Source: Altererythrobacter ishigakiensis
GTDB taxonomy: Bacteria > Pseudomonadota > Alphaproteobacteria > Sphingomonadales > Sphingomonadaceae
DNA length: 64,000 bases
Reading direction: 5' to 3'
NCBI RefSeq assembly: GCF_001663155.1
Contig: NZ_CP015963.1
Coordinates: forward strand, 124,001-188,000
The notes under the pieces are model-generated. The model made no database searches and was not told the origin of the DNA. It saw only the letters and a program-made list of their open reading frames with translations. The first letter of the stretch is position 1. The number at the start of each line of letters is the position of its first letter. Shown here in pieces: positions 46,571 to 54,651 of this stretch. The position numbers were made by a program, and so were the translations under genes.

Positions 46571-47649
46571 ATCAGCAGCAGAGCTACTGCGAGTGCTGCC
46601 ATGAACGAAGCCAGCGTGGCAGCAATCACCGGTACCAGCGGCCTCCACCCTGCTTCCAGCAACAATGAGAGACGCGCGCGCATTGCTGTGGCCGTCACCG
46701 CCAGCAGCAACAGGAACTTTGACGCTGCCAGGCCCGATTCCGCCAATTGGACCGGCAAGGTCACAACACTGTTCACAGCCACCAGAGCCAGAAATGCGAT
46801 GATGAACCATGGCATGGAAAGCCGTCGCCAGACCGGTTTCGATTTTGCCTCGGCTCCCCCTGCCTCGCCCAACCACAAAGCGATCAGCGCGACCGCGGGC
46901 GCAAGCAAAGTTACCCGCGCAAGCTTGATGATTGTAGCCTGCGCGCCAGCCTCGTCTGATATTGCATACCCACCACCAATTGCTTGCGCGACATCGTGGA
47001 TCGACGCGCCAACCAGATAGCCTGCTTGCGCGGCATCCAGCCCAAGTGACTGCGCTGCGGCAGGATAAATCGAAAGCGCCAGCGCGCTGGCTAATGCTAT
47101 GCCCACAAGGGTGATCGTAAAGCGCGCCTGATCAAGGCGGTCACGCCCTATGACACTATAGATGGCCAACGCCGCCGATGCACCGCAAATTGCCGTTGCC
47201 CCGCCGGCAAGCACTCCTGCATAGCGACCTTGGCCAGAGAGCTTCGCGCCAATCAATCCAGCCCCGAAAGCCGCCATCATGATCGCGAGCAGACCCGCGA
47301 ATGCTAACCAGCCAATCGCACCGATTTGCATCACAGTGACCTGCAAACCCAAGAGCACGATCCCGATCCGCAGGAAATGGCGCGCTGCGAAATCGAGGCC
47401 TGTTCCCAGCGCCGGATGGTCCGCCAGGAAATGCAGTGCCAAACCTATCAGCAACCCAAGAAGGATGGCCGGGAATCCGTAGTGCTCTGCCAGCCACATC
47501 GCGGCAAGCGCAGCAATCAGGCAGGTTAACAAGCCGGGCAGCAAACCAGCCAAAGTCTGTCGCTCGCCGGGATCAGCAATTTCAGACTGATAGACTTCGC
47601 CGAACAAATCGCCTGCGAACAGTGCTGGGTCTGGCTTTCGATCGCTCAT
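46567..47649 (-). CDS. YeiH/UPF0324 family putative exporter
   Basis: 360 residues with about 10-11 hydrophobic helices, matching the YeiH (putative sulfate exporter) family: GLLIGLALHFLADHPAL, IGIVLLGLQVTVMQIG, GATAICGASAALAIYSVI and GASIHDVAQAIGGGYAIS. The last two are the most typical blocks. The substrate is not settled for the family. The ATG at 47649 (MSDRKPDPAL) is chosen; in-frame starts at 47670 and 47754 are possible. Its stop overlaps the Lrp stop by four bases. Confidence 0.88.
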   Translation of the reverse strand: MSDRKPDPALFAGDLFGEVYQSEIADPGERQTLAGLLPGLLTCLIAALAAMWLAEHYGFPAILLGLLIGLALHFLADHPALGTGLDFAARHFLRIGIVLLGLQVTVMQIGAIGWLAFAGLLAIMMAAFGAGLIGAKLSGQGRYAGVLAGGATAICGASAALAIYSVIGRDRLDQARFTITLVGIALASALALSIYPAAAQSLGLDAAQAGYLVGASIHDVAQAIGGGYAISDEAGAQATIIKLARVTLLAPAVALIALWLGEAGGAEAKSKPVWRRLSMPWFIIAFLALVAVNSVVTLPVQLAESGLAASKFLLLLAVTATAMRARLSLLLEAGWRPLVPVIAATLASFMAALAVALLLI

Positions 47650-47765
47650 ACCGAAAATGTCACCCCGCATTGCCCCTACCAATTTGCGGCATATCGCCAT
47701 GCCCTCATATAGCTTTAGCCAAAGCCGATCCGGACCGCAAAGTGAGTCCGACAATCTGCCCTTGA

Positions 47766-50700
47766 ATGCACAGGCAGTCGGGGCCAGATCGATACAAGTT
47801 CAAACTCAGTTACCGTTGGAGTCGCCCAGTCTTGACCAAACTTCAGAACCTTGACCGAACTGCCCTTCGTCGTGCGTACCGGGAGGATGAACAATCCTGT
47901 GTCAAAGCGCGAGTGAAGCAGGCCGAGCCAGCGTCTGTGGTTCACGATCAAGCTGCTGATCTGGCTGGAAAACTCATTGTCGGTGCGCGCAAGGAAAAGG
48001 CGAGCGGGATCGACGCTTTCCTGCACCAGTATGGCCTGGATACCGAGGAAGGCATCGCACTGATGTGCCTGGCAGAGGCGTTGTTACGCGTCCCCGATGC
48101 GGAAACCGCTGACCTGTTGATCAGGGACAAGTTGGGCGACATCGACTGGAGCGAACATCTGGGCGAGAGTTCGTCCACGTTCGTCAACGCAGCGACATTT
48201 TCTCTGATGCTGACAGGTGAGATGCTTGATCCGCCGGAAGCCAAGCAACGCGGGATGGGCGCAACCTTGAAGCGCACCATGAACCGTCTGGGCGAACCGG
48301 TGGTGCGCAAGGCTACGCTGCAAGCGATGCGGATCCTTGGCCGACAGTTCGTCTACGGGCGCACAATCGACGAAGCCATGGATCGGGCAAAGCCCGAGCA
48401 GAAAAAGGGGCTTTCACACAGCTTCGATATGCTCGGCGAAGCGGCGATGACTTATGCTGACGCCGGGCGCTATGCGCAGGCGTATCACCTGGCGCTGGAC
48501 CGGGTTGCCGCGGAGGCAACCGGACGGATCGAGGATTCTCCGGGAATTTCTGTCAAACTGTCCGCGCTGCATCCCAAATACACCTTTCTGCATGCGGATA
48601 TCGCGCGCATCGGACTGGTGCCGATTGTTCGCGATCTGGCGATCAAAGCGCGCGATGCGAACATTCATTTCACCATCGATGCAGAGGAGGCTGAGCGGCT
48701 CGAGCTTTCGATGGATATCATTGAAGAATTGGCTGCGGATGACGCGCTTTTCACTCGGCCGGACGGGACAGTTTGGGAAGGTTTCGGCCTGGCGATTCAG
48801 GCGTACCAGAAACGCGGCGTGCCATTGTGTGACTGGGTAGGCAAGCTTGCTCGCCGCTATAACCGGCGCTTCTATGTTCGGCTGGTGAAGGGCGCGTATT
48901 GGGATACCGAGATCAAGCTGAGTCAGGTTGGTGGCTACGAAGATTTCCCGGTATTTACCCGCAAAGTGGCGACGGATGTCTCCTATCTTGCCTGCGCGGT
49001 GCGCCTGTTTGAGCATAGCGACGTTATCCTGCCAGCATTTGCAACGCACAACGCCTTGACCATCGGTTCGATCAAGGCATTGTCAGGCGGGAAGTCTTTC
49101 GAGTTTCAGCGGCTCCACGGCATGGGCGAGGAGGTCTATGAAGCTCTGGCCAGGCTTGAAGGCAATAATCGCACCAATGTGCGAATTTATGCCCCGGTTG
49201 GCGGGCACAAAGAGCTATTGGCGTATCTGGTGCGCCGCTTGCTCGAGAACGGCGCCAACACCAGCTTCGTCAATCGCATGGCTGATGCGGAAATCCCTGT
49301 TGAAGAGATGACAAGCGATCCGGTGGCCGAGCTCGCGGCAACCGAGCCTAAACGCAATCCGGCAATTCCCATTCCCGCGGACATATTCGGCAATCGGACA
49401 AACAGCGCCGGAGTGGATCTGGCAGATCCGCTGGTGCTTGCACCATTACAAGCGCAGCTGGCCCAAATTGCAGACAAACGCTGGTATGCCGGGCCAACAT
49501 TTCCGGCCAAGGAAGCTGGTGAGGAAGCTCCGATCAATGCACCGCAAGACCTTACTCATGAAGTAGGTACCCGGCGGGATTCCACAGAGGAGGAAGTGCA
49601 AGACGCGATCACTCGCGCGCTCGCCATCCAGCCGGGCTGGGATGCTTTGGGCGGGCAAAAGCGTGCGGTAATCCTGGAAGCCGCCGCGGAACTGTTCGAA
49701 GCTCATACGGTTGAGTTTCTCTCTCTTTGCCAGCGCGAAGCGGGCAAGACGCTGGTCGATGCGGTGCTGGAACTGCGCGAAGCGGTCGATTTCCTTCGCT
49801 ATTACGCCGTTGAAGCGCGACGCCAGTTTTCCGGCCCGATCACATTGCCCGGTCCTACCGGTGAAGAGAACCTGCTGCGCATGCATGGACGCGGTGTCTT
49901 CGCAACAATCAGCCCATGGAACTTCCCGCTGGCAATCTTTATCGGCCCAGCAGCAGCTGCGCTCGCCGCCGGCAATACGGTCGTCGCCAAACCAGCCGAA
50001 CAAACCCCGCTGATCGCCGCGCTTGCGGTTAAGCTGTGTCATGAAGCCGGGATGCCCGAAGAAGCGTTCCAATTGCTGCCAGGCGCGGGCGACGTGGGTC
50101 AGATGATCACCAGCGATCCGCGCATTGCCGGCGTTGCTTTCACAGGCTCGACCGAAACAGCGCAGGCAATCAATCGCACGCTCGCTGCGCGCGAAGGGCC
50201 AATCGCGACATTCATCGCTGAAACCGGCGGGCAGAACGCGATGATCGTCGATAGCTCTGCCCTGCCCGAGCAGGTGGTCCGTGATGTCCTCGCCAGCGCG
50301 TTTCAGAGTGCCGGCCAACGCTGTTCCGCGCAACGCATGCTCTACATCCAGGAGGACGTCTATGACGAGATGCTGGCGATGATACGCGGTGCGTTTGATG
50401 CGTTGAATGTCGGCGATCCGGCGCTGATGCACACCGATGTCGGCCCGGTGATTGATCCTGATGCCAAAGCTGCGCTGGAACGTCACGTGGCCCGGCGCAA
50501 GAAGAGTGGTGCGGCTGTGTGGCGCCACAAATTACCTCGGGGGACGAGCAAGGGTTGCTTTGTTGCCCCGGCCATCATCGAGATTGACTCGATCCTTGAT
50601 CTGAAACGTGAGAACTTCGGGCCTATCCTGCATGTCGCAAAGTTCGCTTCTGAAGATCTTGGCAAGGTGATCTCAGACATCAATGCGACCGGATACGGCC

Positions 50701-50954
50701 TGACGCTGGGCCTGCACAGCCGTATCGCAGCAACAAAGCGCTTTATCGAACAGCGCGCACGAGTCGGCAATTTCTACGTCAACCGCAACCAGATCGGCGC
50801 GGTAGTCGAAAGTCAGCCGTTCGGCGGCGAGGGCCTGTCAGGCACTGGCCCCAAGGCTGGCGGACCGCATTACGTTGCCCGCTTTGCTACAGAGCGTGTG
50901 ACCTGCGTTGATACGACCGCTGCTGGCGGTAATGCGAGCCTGCTGGCAGGGTAG
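47766..50954 (+). CDS. putA: Bifunctional proline dehydrogenase / L-glutamate gamma-semialdehyde dehydrogenase
   Basis: Oxidises proline to glutamate in two steps in one protein. As drawn 1062 residues. The FAD-dependent PRODH barrel spans about residues 170-470 (SVKLSALHPKYTF, YVRLVKGAYWDTEIK, FATHNALTIGS) and the aldehyde dehydrogenase about 560-1040 (ISPWNFPLAIFIG, FTGSTETAQAIN, nucleophile in SAGQRCSAQRML). There is no ribbon-helix-helix DNA-binding domain at the N terminus, so it is not a self-repressor. The ATG at 47766 has a weak leader; a TTG at 47832 (giving LTKLQNLD) has GGAG upstream and fits the family N terminus better. Confidence 0.95.
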   Translation: MHRQSGPDRYKFKLSYRWSRPVLTKLQNLDRTALRRAYREDEQSCVKARVKQAEPASVVHDQAADLAGKLIVGARKEKASGIDAFLHQYGLDTEEGIALMCLAEALLRVPDAETADLLIRDKLGDIDWSEHLGESSSTFVNAATFSLMLTGEMLDPPEAKQRGMGATLKRTMNRLGEPVVRKATLQAMRILGRQFVYGRTIDEAMDRAKPEQKKGLSHSFDMLGEAAMTYADAGRYAQAYHLALDRVAAEATGRIEDSPGISVKLSALHPKYTFLHADIARIGLVPIVRDLAIKARDANIHFTIDAEEAERLELSMDIIEELAADDALFTRPDGTVWEGFGLAIQAYQKRGVPLCDWVGKLARRYNRRFYVRLVKGAYWDTEIKLSQVGGYEDFPVFTRKVATDVSYLACAVRLFEHSDVILPAFATHNALTIGSIKALSGGKSFEFQRLHGMGEEVYEALARLEGNNRTNVRIYAPVGGHKELLAYLVRRLLENGANTSFVNRMADAEIPVEEMTSDPVAELAATEPKRNPAIPIPADIFGNRTNSAGVDLADPLVLAPLQAQLAQIADKRWYAGPTFPAKEAGEEAPINAPQDLTHEVGTRRDSTEEEVQDAITRALAIQPGWDALGGQKRAVILEAAAELFEAHTVEFLSLCQREAGKTLVDAVLELREAVDFLRYYAVEARRQFSGPITLPGPTGEENLLRMHGRGVFATISPWNFPLAIFIGPAAAALAAGNTVVAKPAEQTPLIAALAVKLCHEAGMPEEAFQLLPGAGDVGQMITSDPRIAGVAFTGSTETAQAINRTLAAREGPIATFIAETGGQNAMIVDSSALPEQVVRDVLASAFQSAGQRCSAQRMLYIQEDVYDEMLAMIRGAFDALNVGDPALMHTDVGPVIDPDAKAALERHVARRKKSGAAVWRHKLPRGTSKGCFVAPAIIEIDSILDLKRENFGPILHVAKFASEDLGKVISDINATGYGLTLGLHSRIAATKRFIEQRARVGNFYVNRNQIGAVVESQPFGGEGLSGTGPKAGGPHYVARFATERVTCVDTTAAGGNASLLAG

Positions 50955-50996
50955 AACGGGTTGCAGCGCCGCAGAGCCGCGCTAGAACAGCGCACC

Positions 50997-51527
50997 ATGG
51001 GGCGTATCCTCTCAATCCTGCTTGCTGTTTGCACACTCGGCTGGGCAACCCCTGCGCTGGCCGATGTCCAGCTCAGCTTTCACAGCTTCAACGGCTCGGT
51101 GTTGTTCGGGCGTTACCCACATGCGTTCATCGTTCTGGAAGGCGAGCTTGAGGAAACCGGCCAAGCCATCAATGAAAACTACGGCTTCACTGCGAAGACG
51201 GTCAGCACCCGTATCCTGAATGGCCCGGTTGAACATGATATCATGATCGAAGAGTCCAAATACATCCGTAAGACGAATCGCCACTTCACAGTGACAATCA
51301 GCGACGACCAATATCGCGAAGTAATTGCATTGATGCGGGCATGGCGTGATGCGCCAGGCGAATACTATGATCTCGACACGCGCAATTGCATCCATTTTGT
51401 CGGCGAGATCGCCAAGATTGCAGGGATCAGAATTGAGTATCCGGACAATATGCTGCGCCGCCCCAAGAAGTGGTTGAATTACATCACCAGCCTCAACCCG
51501 CAGCTGGGGGCCAATTTGATCGACTGA
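50997..51527 (+). CDS. Exported LRAT-like (permuted NlpC/P60 fold) protein
   Basis: 176 residues with a signal peptide (MGRILSILLAVCTLGWATPALA), so periplasmic. An early histidine in GRYPHAFIVLEG and a later Cys-x-His in RNCIHFVGEIAKIAGI copy the order and spacing style of permuted papain-like NlpC/P60 enzymes, in which LRAT family members carry NCEHF. It could be a thiol amidase, esterase or acyltransferase in the envelope. This is read from motifs only, and the protein would otherwise be called hypothetical. The ATG at 50997 begins the signal peptide. It lies between putA and dcd, 42 bp after putA. Confidence 0.8.
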   Translation: MGRILSILLAVCTLGWATPALADVQLSFHSFNGSVLFGRYPHAFIVLEGELEETGQAINENYGFTAKTVSTRILNGPVEHDIMIEESKYIRKTNRHFTVTISDDQYREVIALMRAWRDAPGEYYDLDTRNCIHFVGEIAKIAGIRIEYPDNMLRRPKKWLNYITSLNPQLGANLID

Positions 51528-51598
51528 CATGTTTAGTTCGGGGGATTAAGTCCTGCGCTTATCTTGCCCTGCACGCCGGCCTGCGGAATCACTAACTC

Positions 51599-52153
51599 AT
51601 GGCGATTCTTTCCGACAAGTGGATTCGAGAAAAGGCTAAGAACGAAGGGATGATAGAGCCTTTCGTCGAGGCGCAGCGGCGCGATGGCGTCATTTCCTAT
51701 GGCGTCAGCTCGTTTGGCTATGACGCGCGGGTCGCGGACGAATTCAAGATTTTCACCAATGTCGATTCGGCAGTAGTGGACCCGAAGAATTTTGACGGAA
51801 AATCACTGGTCGACCGGCAGACCGATGTTTGCATCATCCCGCCTAACTCGTTCGCTCTTGCACGCACCGTCGAATACTTCCGCATCCCGGACGATGTGCT
51901 GGTAATCTGTCTCGGCAAGAGCACCTATGCGCGCTGCGGGATCATCGTGAATGTCACCCCGCTGGAGCCGGGCTGGGAAGGCCATGTGACGCTGGAGTTC
52001 TCCAACACCACGCCGTTGCCTGCGAAAATCTATGCCAATGAAGGGGCGTGCCAGTTCCTGTTCCTGCAAGGTAATGAGCGGCCCGAGGTCACTTATGCCG
52101 ATCGCGCGGGCAAATATATGGGCCAGCGCGGGGTCACGCTGCCTCGGCTGTGA
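51599..52153 (+). CDS. dcd: dCTP deaminase
   Basis: Deaminates dCTP to dUTP for thymidylate synthesis; 184 residues, the usual length. Seen: [27 protein letters not shown], the catalytic block [21 protein letters not shown] and GACQFLF. The ATG follows a GC-rich leader without a strong ribosome site. Its stop overlaps the start of the next gene (TGATG). Confidence 0.97.
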   Translation: MAILSDKWIREKAKNEGMIEPFVEAQRRDGVISYGVSSFGYDARVADEFKIFTNVDSAVVDPKNFDGKSLVDRQTDVCIIPPNSFALARTVEYFRIPDDVLVICLGKSTYARCGIIVNVTPLEPGWEGHVTLEFSNTTPLPAKIYANEGACQFLFLQGNERPEVTYADRAGKYMGQRGVTLPRL

Positions 52154-53340
52154 TGAGTTGCGCGCCGCTCTTTGACCAATGGCGCAGCCGCTCTCCGCAT
52201 TACGATGAAACACATGAGGCGGTGTGCGACAGTGTGCGCACCTTCGTATCGCGCGAGATCATGCCGCATGTCGACACGTGGGAGCGTGACGGCGAATTGC
52301 CACGCGAGCTTCACCGGAAAGCCGCGGAAGCAGGCGTACTGGGCCTTGGGTACCCTGAGGAGTACGGCGGCAGCGGCACGCTTGAGCAGCGTGGCTTCGA
52401 TATCTTTCACTCGCTTGTCCAATCTGAAGAGCTGTGTCGCCCGGGAGCAGGAGGAATACCTGCATCCTTGATGATTCACGGAATTGGTCTGCCCCCGGTG
52501 CTCGCAGCAGGCAGTGAAGATCTGAAACAACGGATCGCACCGCAAGTCCTCTCAGGCGAAAAGATCATCTGCCTCGGCATTACCGAGCCGGGTGGCGGGT
52601 CGGACGTAGCCAACCTGAAAACGCGGGCAGAACGGCGCGGCGATCATTACATCGTCAACGGAGCGAAAACACTGATCACATCGGGCATGCGCGCAGACTT
52701 TGTCAGTCTGGCCGTGCGCACCGGGGATGCGGGCATGGGCGGCGTGTCGCTGCTGCTGGTCGAGCTGGACCGCGAGGGCGTTTCGCGCACGCCGCTGGAG
52801 AAAATGGGCTGGCATTCCTCGGACACCGCGACGATTCACTTTGACGATGTAGAGGTGCCGGCTGAAAATCTGATCGGGCCGGAAAACGCAGGGTTTGGCG
52901 CGATCATGCGCAATTTCAACGGTGAGCGACTGGGCATGGCGCAGCAGGCGGCTGCTTACTCACGGCTGTGTTACGAGGATGCGCTGGATTGGGCTCGCGA
53001 GCGAGAGACATTTGGTCGCCCCCTAATCACGCGGCAGTCGATCCGTCACAAGCTGGCGCGCATGCTGCAAATGATTGGCGCGACACAGGCCATGATCGAT
53101 CACGCGGCCTGGACGGTAAAGAACGGGTGTCCTTTCCCCGGTGACTTCGCACTGCTGAAAGTCCAAGCGACGCAAACCATGGAATACTGTGCGCGCGAGG
53201 CGTGCCAGATCATGGGCGGGGCCAGTTTCGTACGCGGCGGACGGGTCGAGCGTATCTATCGCGAGGTTCGCGTGATGGCGATTGGCGGCGGCTCCGAAGA
53301 GATCATGTACGATCTCGCCAGCCGTCAGTTCGGTTTCTGA
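52153..53340 (+). CDS. Acyl-CoA dehydrogenase
   Basis: 395 residues, FAD-dependent. Seen: CLGITEPGGGSDVANLKT, WHSSDTATIHFDDVEVPAENL, the CoA loop RQSIRHKLARM and YREVRVMAIGGGSEEIMYDL near the end; the catalytic base position in this branch is the GGGSEEI region. Substrate unknown. A GTG one codon upstream is an alternative start. It is coupled to dcd by a one-base overlap, without clear functional link, and is followed 78 bp later by the saccharopine-dehydrogenase-like gene. Confidence 0.92.
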   Translation: MSCAPLFDQWRSRSPHYDETHEAVCDSVRTFVSREIMPHVDTWERDGELPRELHRKAAEAGVLGLGYPEEYGGSGTLEQRGFDIFHSLVQSEELCRPGAGGIPASLMIHGIGLPPVLAAGSEDLKQRIAPQVLSGEKIICLGITEPGGGSDVANLKTRAERRGDHYIVNGAKTLITSGMRADFVSLAVRTGDAGMGGVSLLLVELDREGVSRTPLEKMGWHSSDTATIHFDDVEVPAENLIGPENAGFGAIMRNFNGERLGMAQQAAAYSRLCYEDALDWARERETFGRPLITRQSIRHKLARMLQMIGATQAMIDHAAWTVKNGCPFPGDFALLKVQATQTMEYCAREACQIMGGASFVRGGRVERIYREVRVMAIGGGSEEIMYDLASRQFGF

Positions 53341-53418
53341 CTCCGGAACCGCCTGTTCCGTAGGGGCTTTGACTCTTTGAAGCGTGAAGCGCATGCAGCC
53401 ACGCAAAGGAGAGCAGAC

Positions 53419-54594
53419 ATGGCCAACCCAGAATTTGACATCATCGTCTATGGCGCCACCGGATACACAGGCCGGTTGGTCGCTGAGTATCTTGACCAGC
53501 ATTATGGCGGCCGGGGTGACGCCCCCAAATGGGCCATGGCAGGCCGCAGTCTGGACAAGCTGGAGTCCGTGCGTGACGAAATTGGTGCACCTGACACTAC
53601 GCCGCTGGTGGTCGCTGACGCGAATGATCCAGCCAGTCTGGAGGCGATGTGCAACCGGACAAAGGTCGTTCTGACCACTGTCGGCCCGTACCAGCTGTAT
53701 GGCGATGCGCTCGTTGAAGCTTGTGTCAAAACCGGCACGGACTATGCAGATTTGTGCGGCGAACCGGCATGGATGCGCGAACAGATCGACAAGCATGAGG
53801 CCGCAGCGAAGGAAAGCGGCGCGCGCATCTGTTTCTCAAGCGGTTTCGATTCGATTCCCTTCGATCTGGGTGTCCTGATGACTCAAAAGGAAGTCATCAA
53901 GCGCACCGGCAAACCATCACCGCGGATCCGCGGACGCGTGCGCGCCATGCAAGGCACATTTTCGGGCGGCACCGCAGCCAGCTTGACTGAGACGATGAAG
54001 GCGGTTGCGCGCAAGCCCGCTCTGCTCGCCGTTCTGCGTTCGTCGTTCGGCCTCACGCCAGGTTTTGAGGGGGCCGATCAGCCCTCCGGCATGATTCCGC
54101 GTCACGAGAAGGACTTGGACAAATGGGCGGCGCCTTTCGTGATGGCACCGATCAACACGAAAAATGTCCACCGAACCAATTTTCTCAGCGGTTTTCCCTA
54201 TGGTGAGGACTTCCGCTATGATGAGATGATGCTCACCAGCCCGGGGGATGCGGGCAAGAAAATGGCGGAAGCGGCCGCTGAGATGATGAAGAACCCCTTC
54301 GGCGCGAAACCGCCAGAGCCCGGTGAAGGTCCGAGCAAGGAAGAGCGCGAGAACGGTTTTTATGACATTCTGTTCGTGGCCGACATGCCTGACGGTGCGT
54401 ATCTGCATTACGGGGTCAAAGGCAAATATGATCCCGGTTATGGCTCCACCAGCCGGATGCTGAGCGAAACCGGCATCGCGCTCCTCTCTTGCGACAAACC
54501 GGGCGGGATTGGCACGCCGGGTTATTTTCTGGGTGAAGCGCTGGTCGACCGACTGCAAGAACATGCCGACCTGACCTTCGCTGTCGAGGGCTGA
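53419..54594 (+). CDS. Saccharopine dehydrogenase NADP-binding family protein (trans-enoyl-reductase-like)
   Basis: 391 residues starting with a Rossmann fold (FDIIVYGATGYTGRLVAEYL) and VVLTTVGPYQLYGDALVEAC, as in the saccharopine dehydrogenase-like oxidoreductases of the SCCPDH / mycobacterial trans-acting enoyl reductase group. CFSSGFDSIPFDLGVL and SGGTAASLTETM are further family blocks. It probably reduces a lipid or acyl substrate rather than lysine intermediates; this is by analogy. AAAGGAGAG lies 8 bases before the ATG. Confidence 0.9.
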   Translation: MANPEFDIIVYGATGYTGRLVAEYLDQHYGGRGDAPKWAMAGRSLDKLESVRDEIGAPDTTPLVVADANDPASLEAMCNRTKVVLTTVGPYQLYGDALVEACVKTGTDYADLCGEPAWMREQIDKHEAAAKESGARICFSSGFDSIPFDLGVLMTQKEVIKRTGKPSPRIRGRVRAMQGTFSGGTAASLTETMKAVARKPALLAVLRSSFGLTPGFEGADQPSGMIPRHEKDLDKWAAPFVMAPINTKNVHRTNFLSGFPYGEDFRYDEMMLTSPGDAGKKMAEAAAEMMKNPFGAKPPEPGEGPSKEERENGFYDILFVADMPDGAYLHYGVKGKYDPGYGSTSRMLSETGIALLSCDKPGGIGTPGYFLGEALVDRLQEHADLTFAVEG

Positions 54595-54601
54595 ACAAGA
54601 A

Positions 54602-54628
54602 AGGGGAGCGGTGAACCACCACTCCCCT
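54602..54628. terminator. Bidirectional hairpin between the oxidoreductase and TonB receptor genes
   Basis: Arms AGGGGAG and CTCCCCT, then after one mismatch GGTG and CACC, close on an AAC loop; 11 pairs in all. On the minus strand it is followed by TTCTTGTTC, which fits an intrinsic terminator for the TonB receptor; on the plus strand the T content is lower (GATATTGATTTC). Confidence 0.8.
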
Positions 54629-54651
54629 GATATTGATTTCCGGCTACAACG

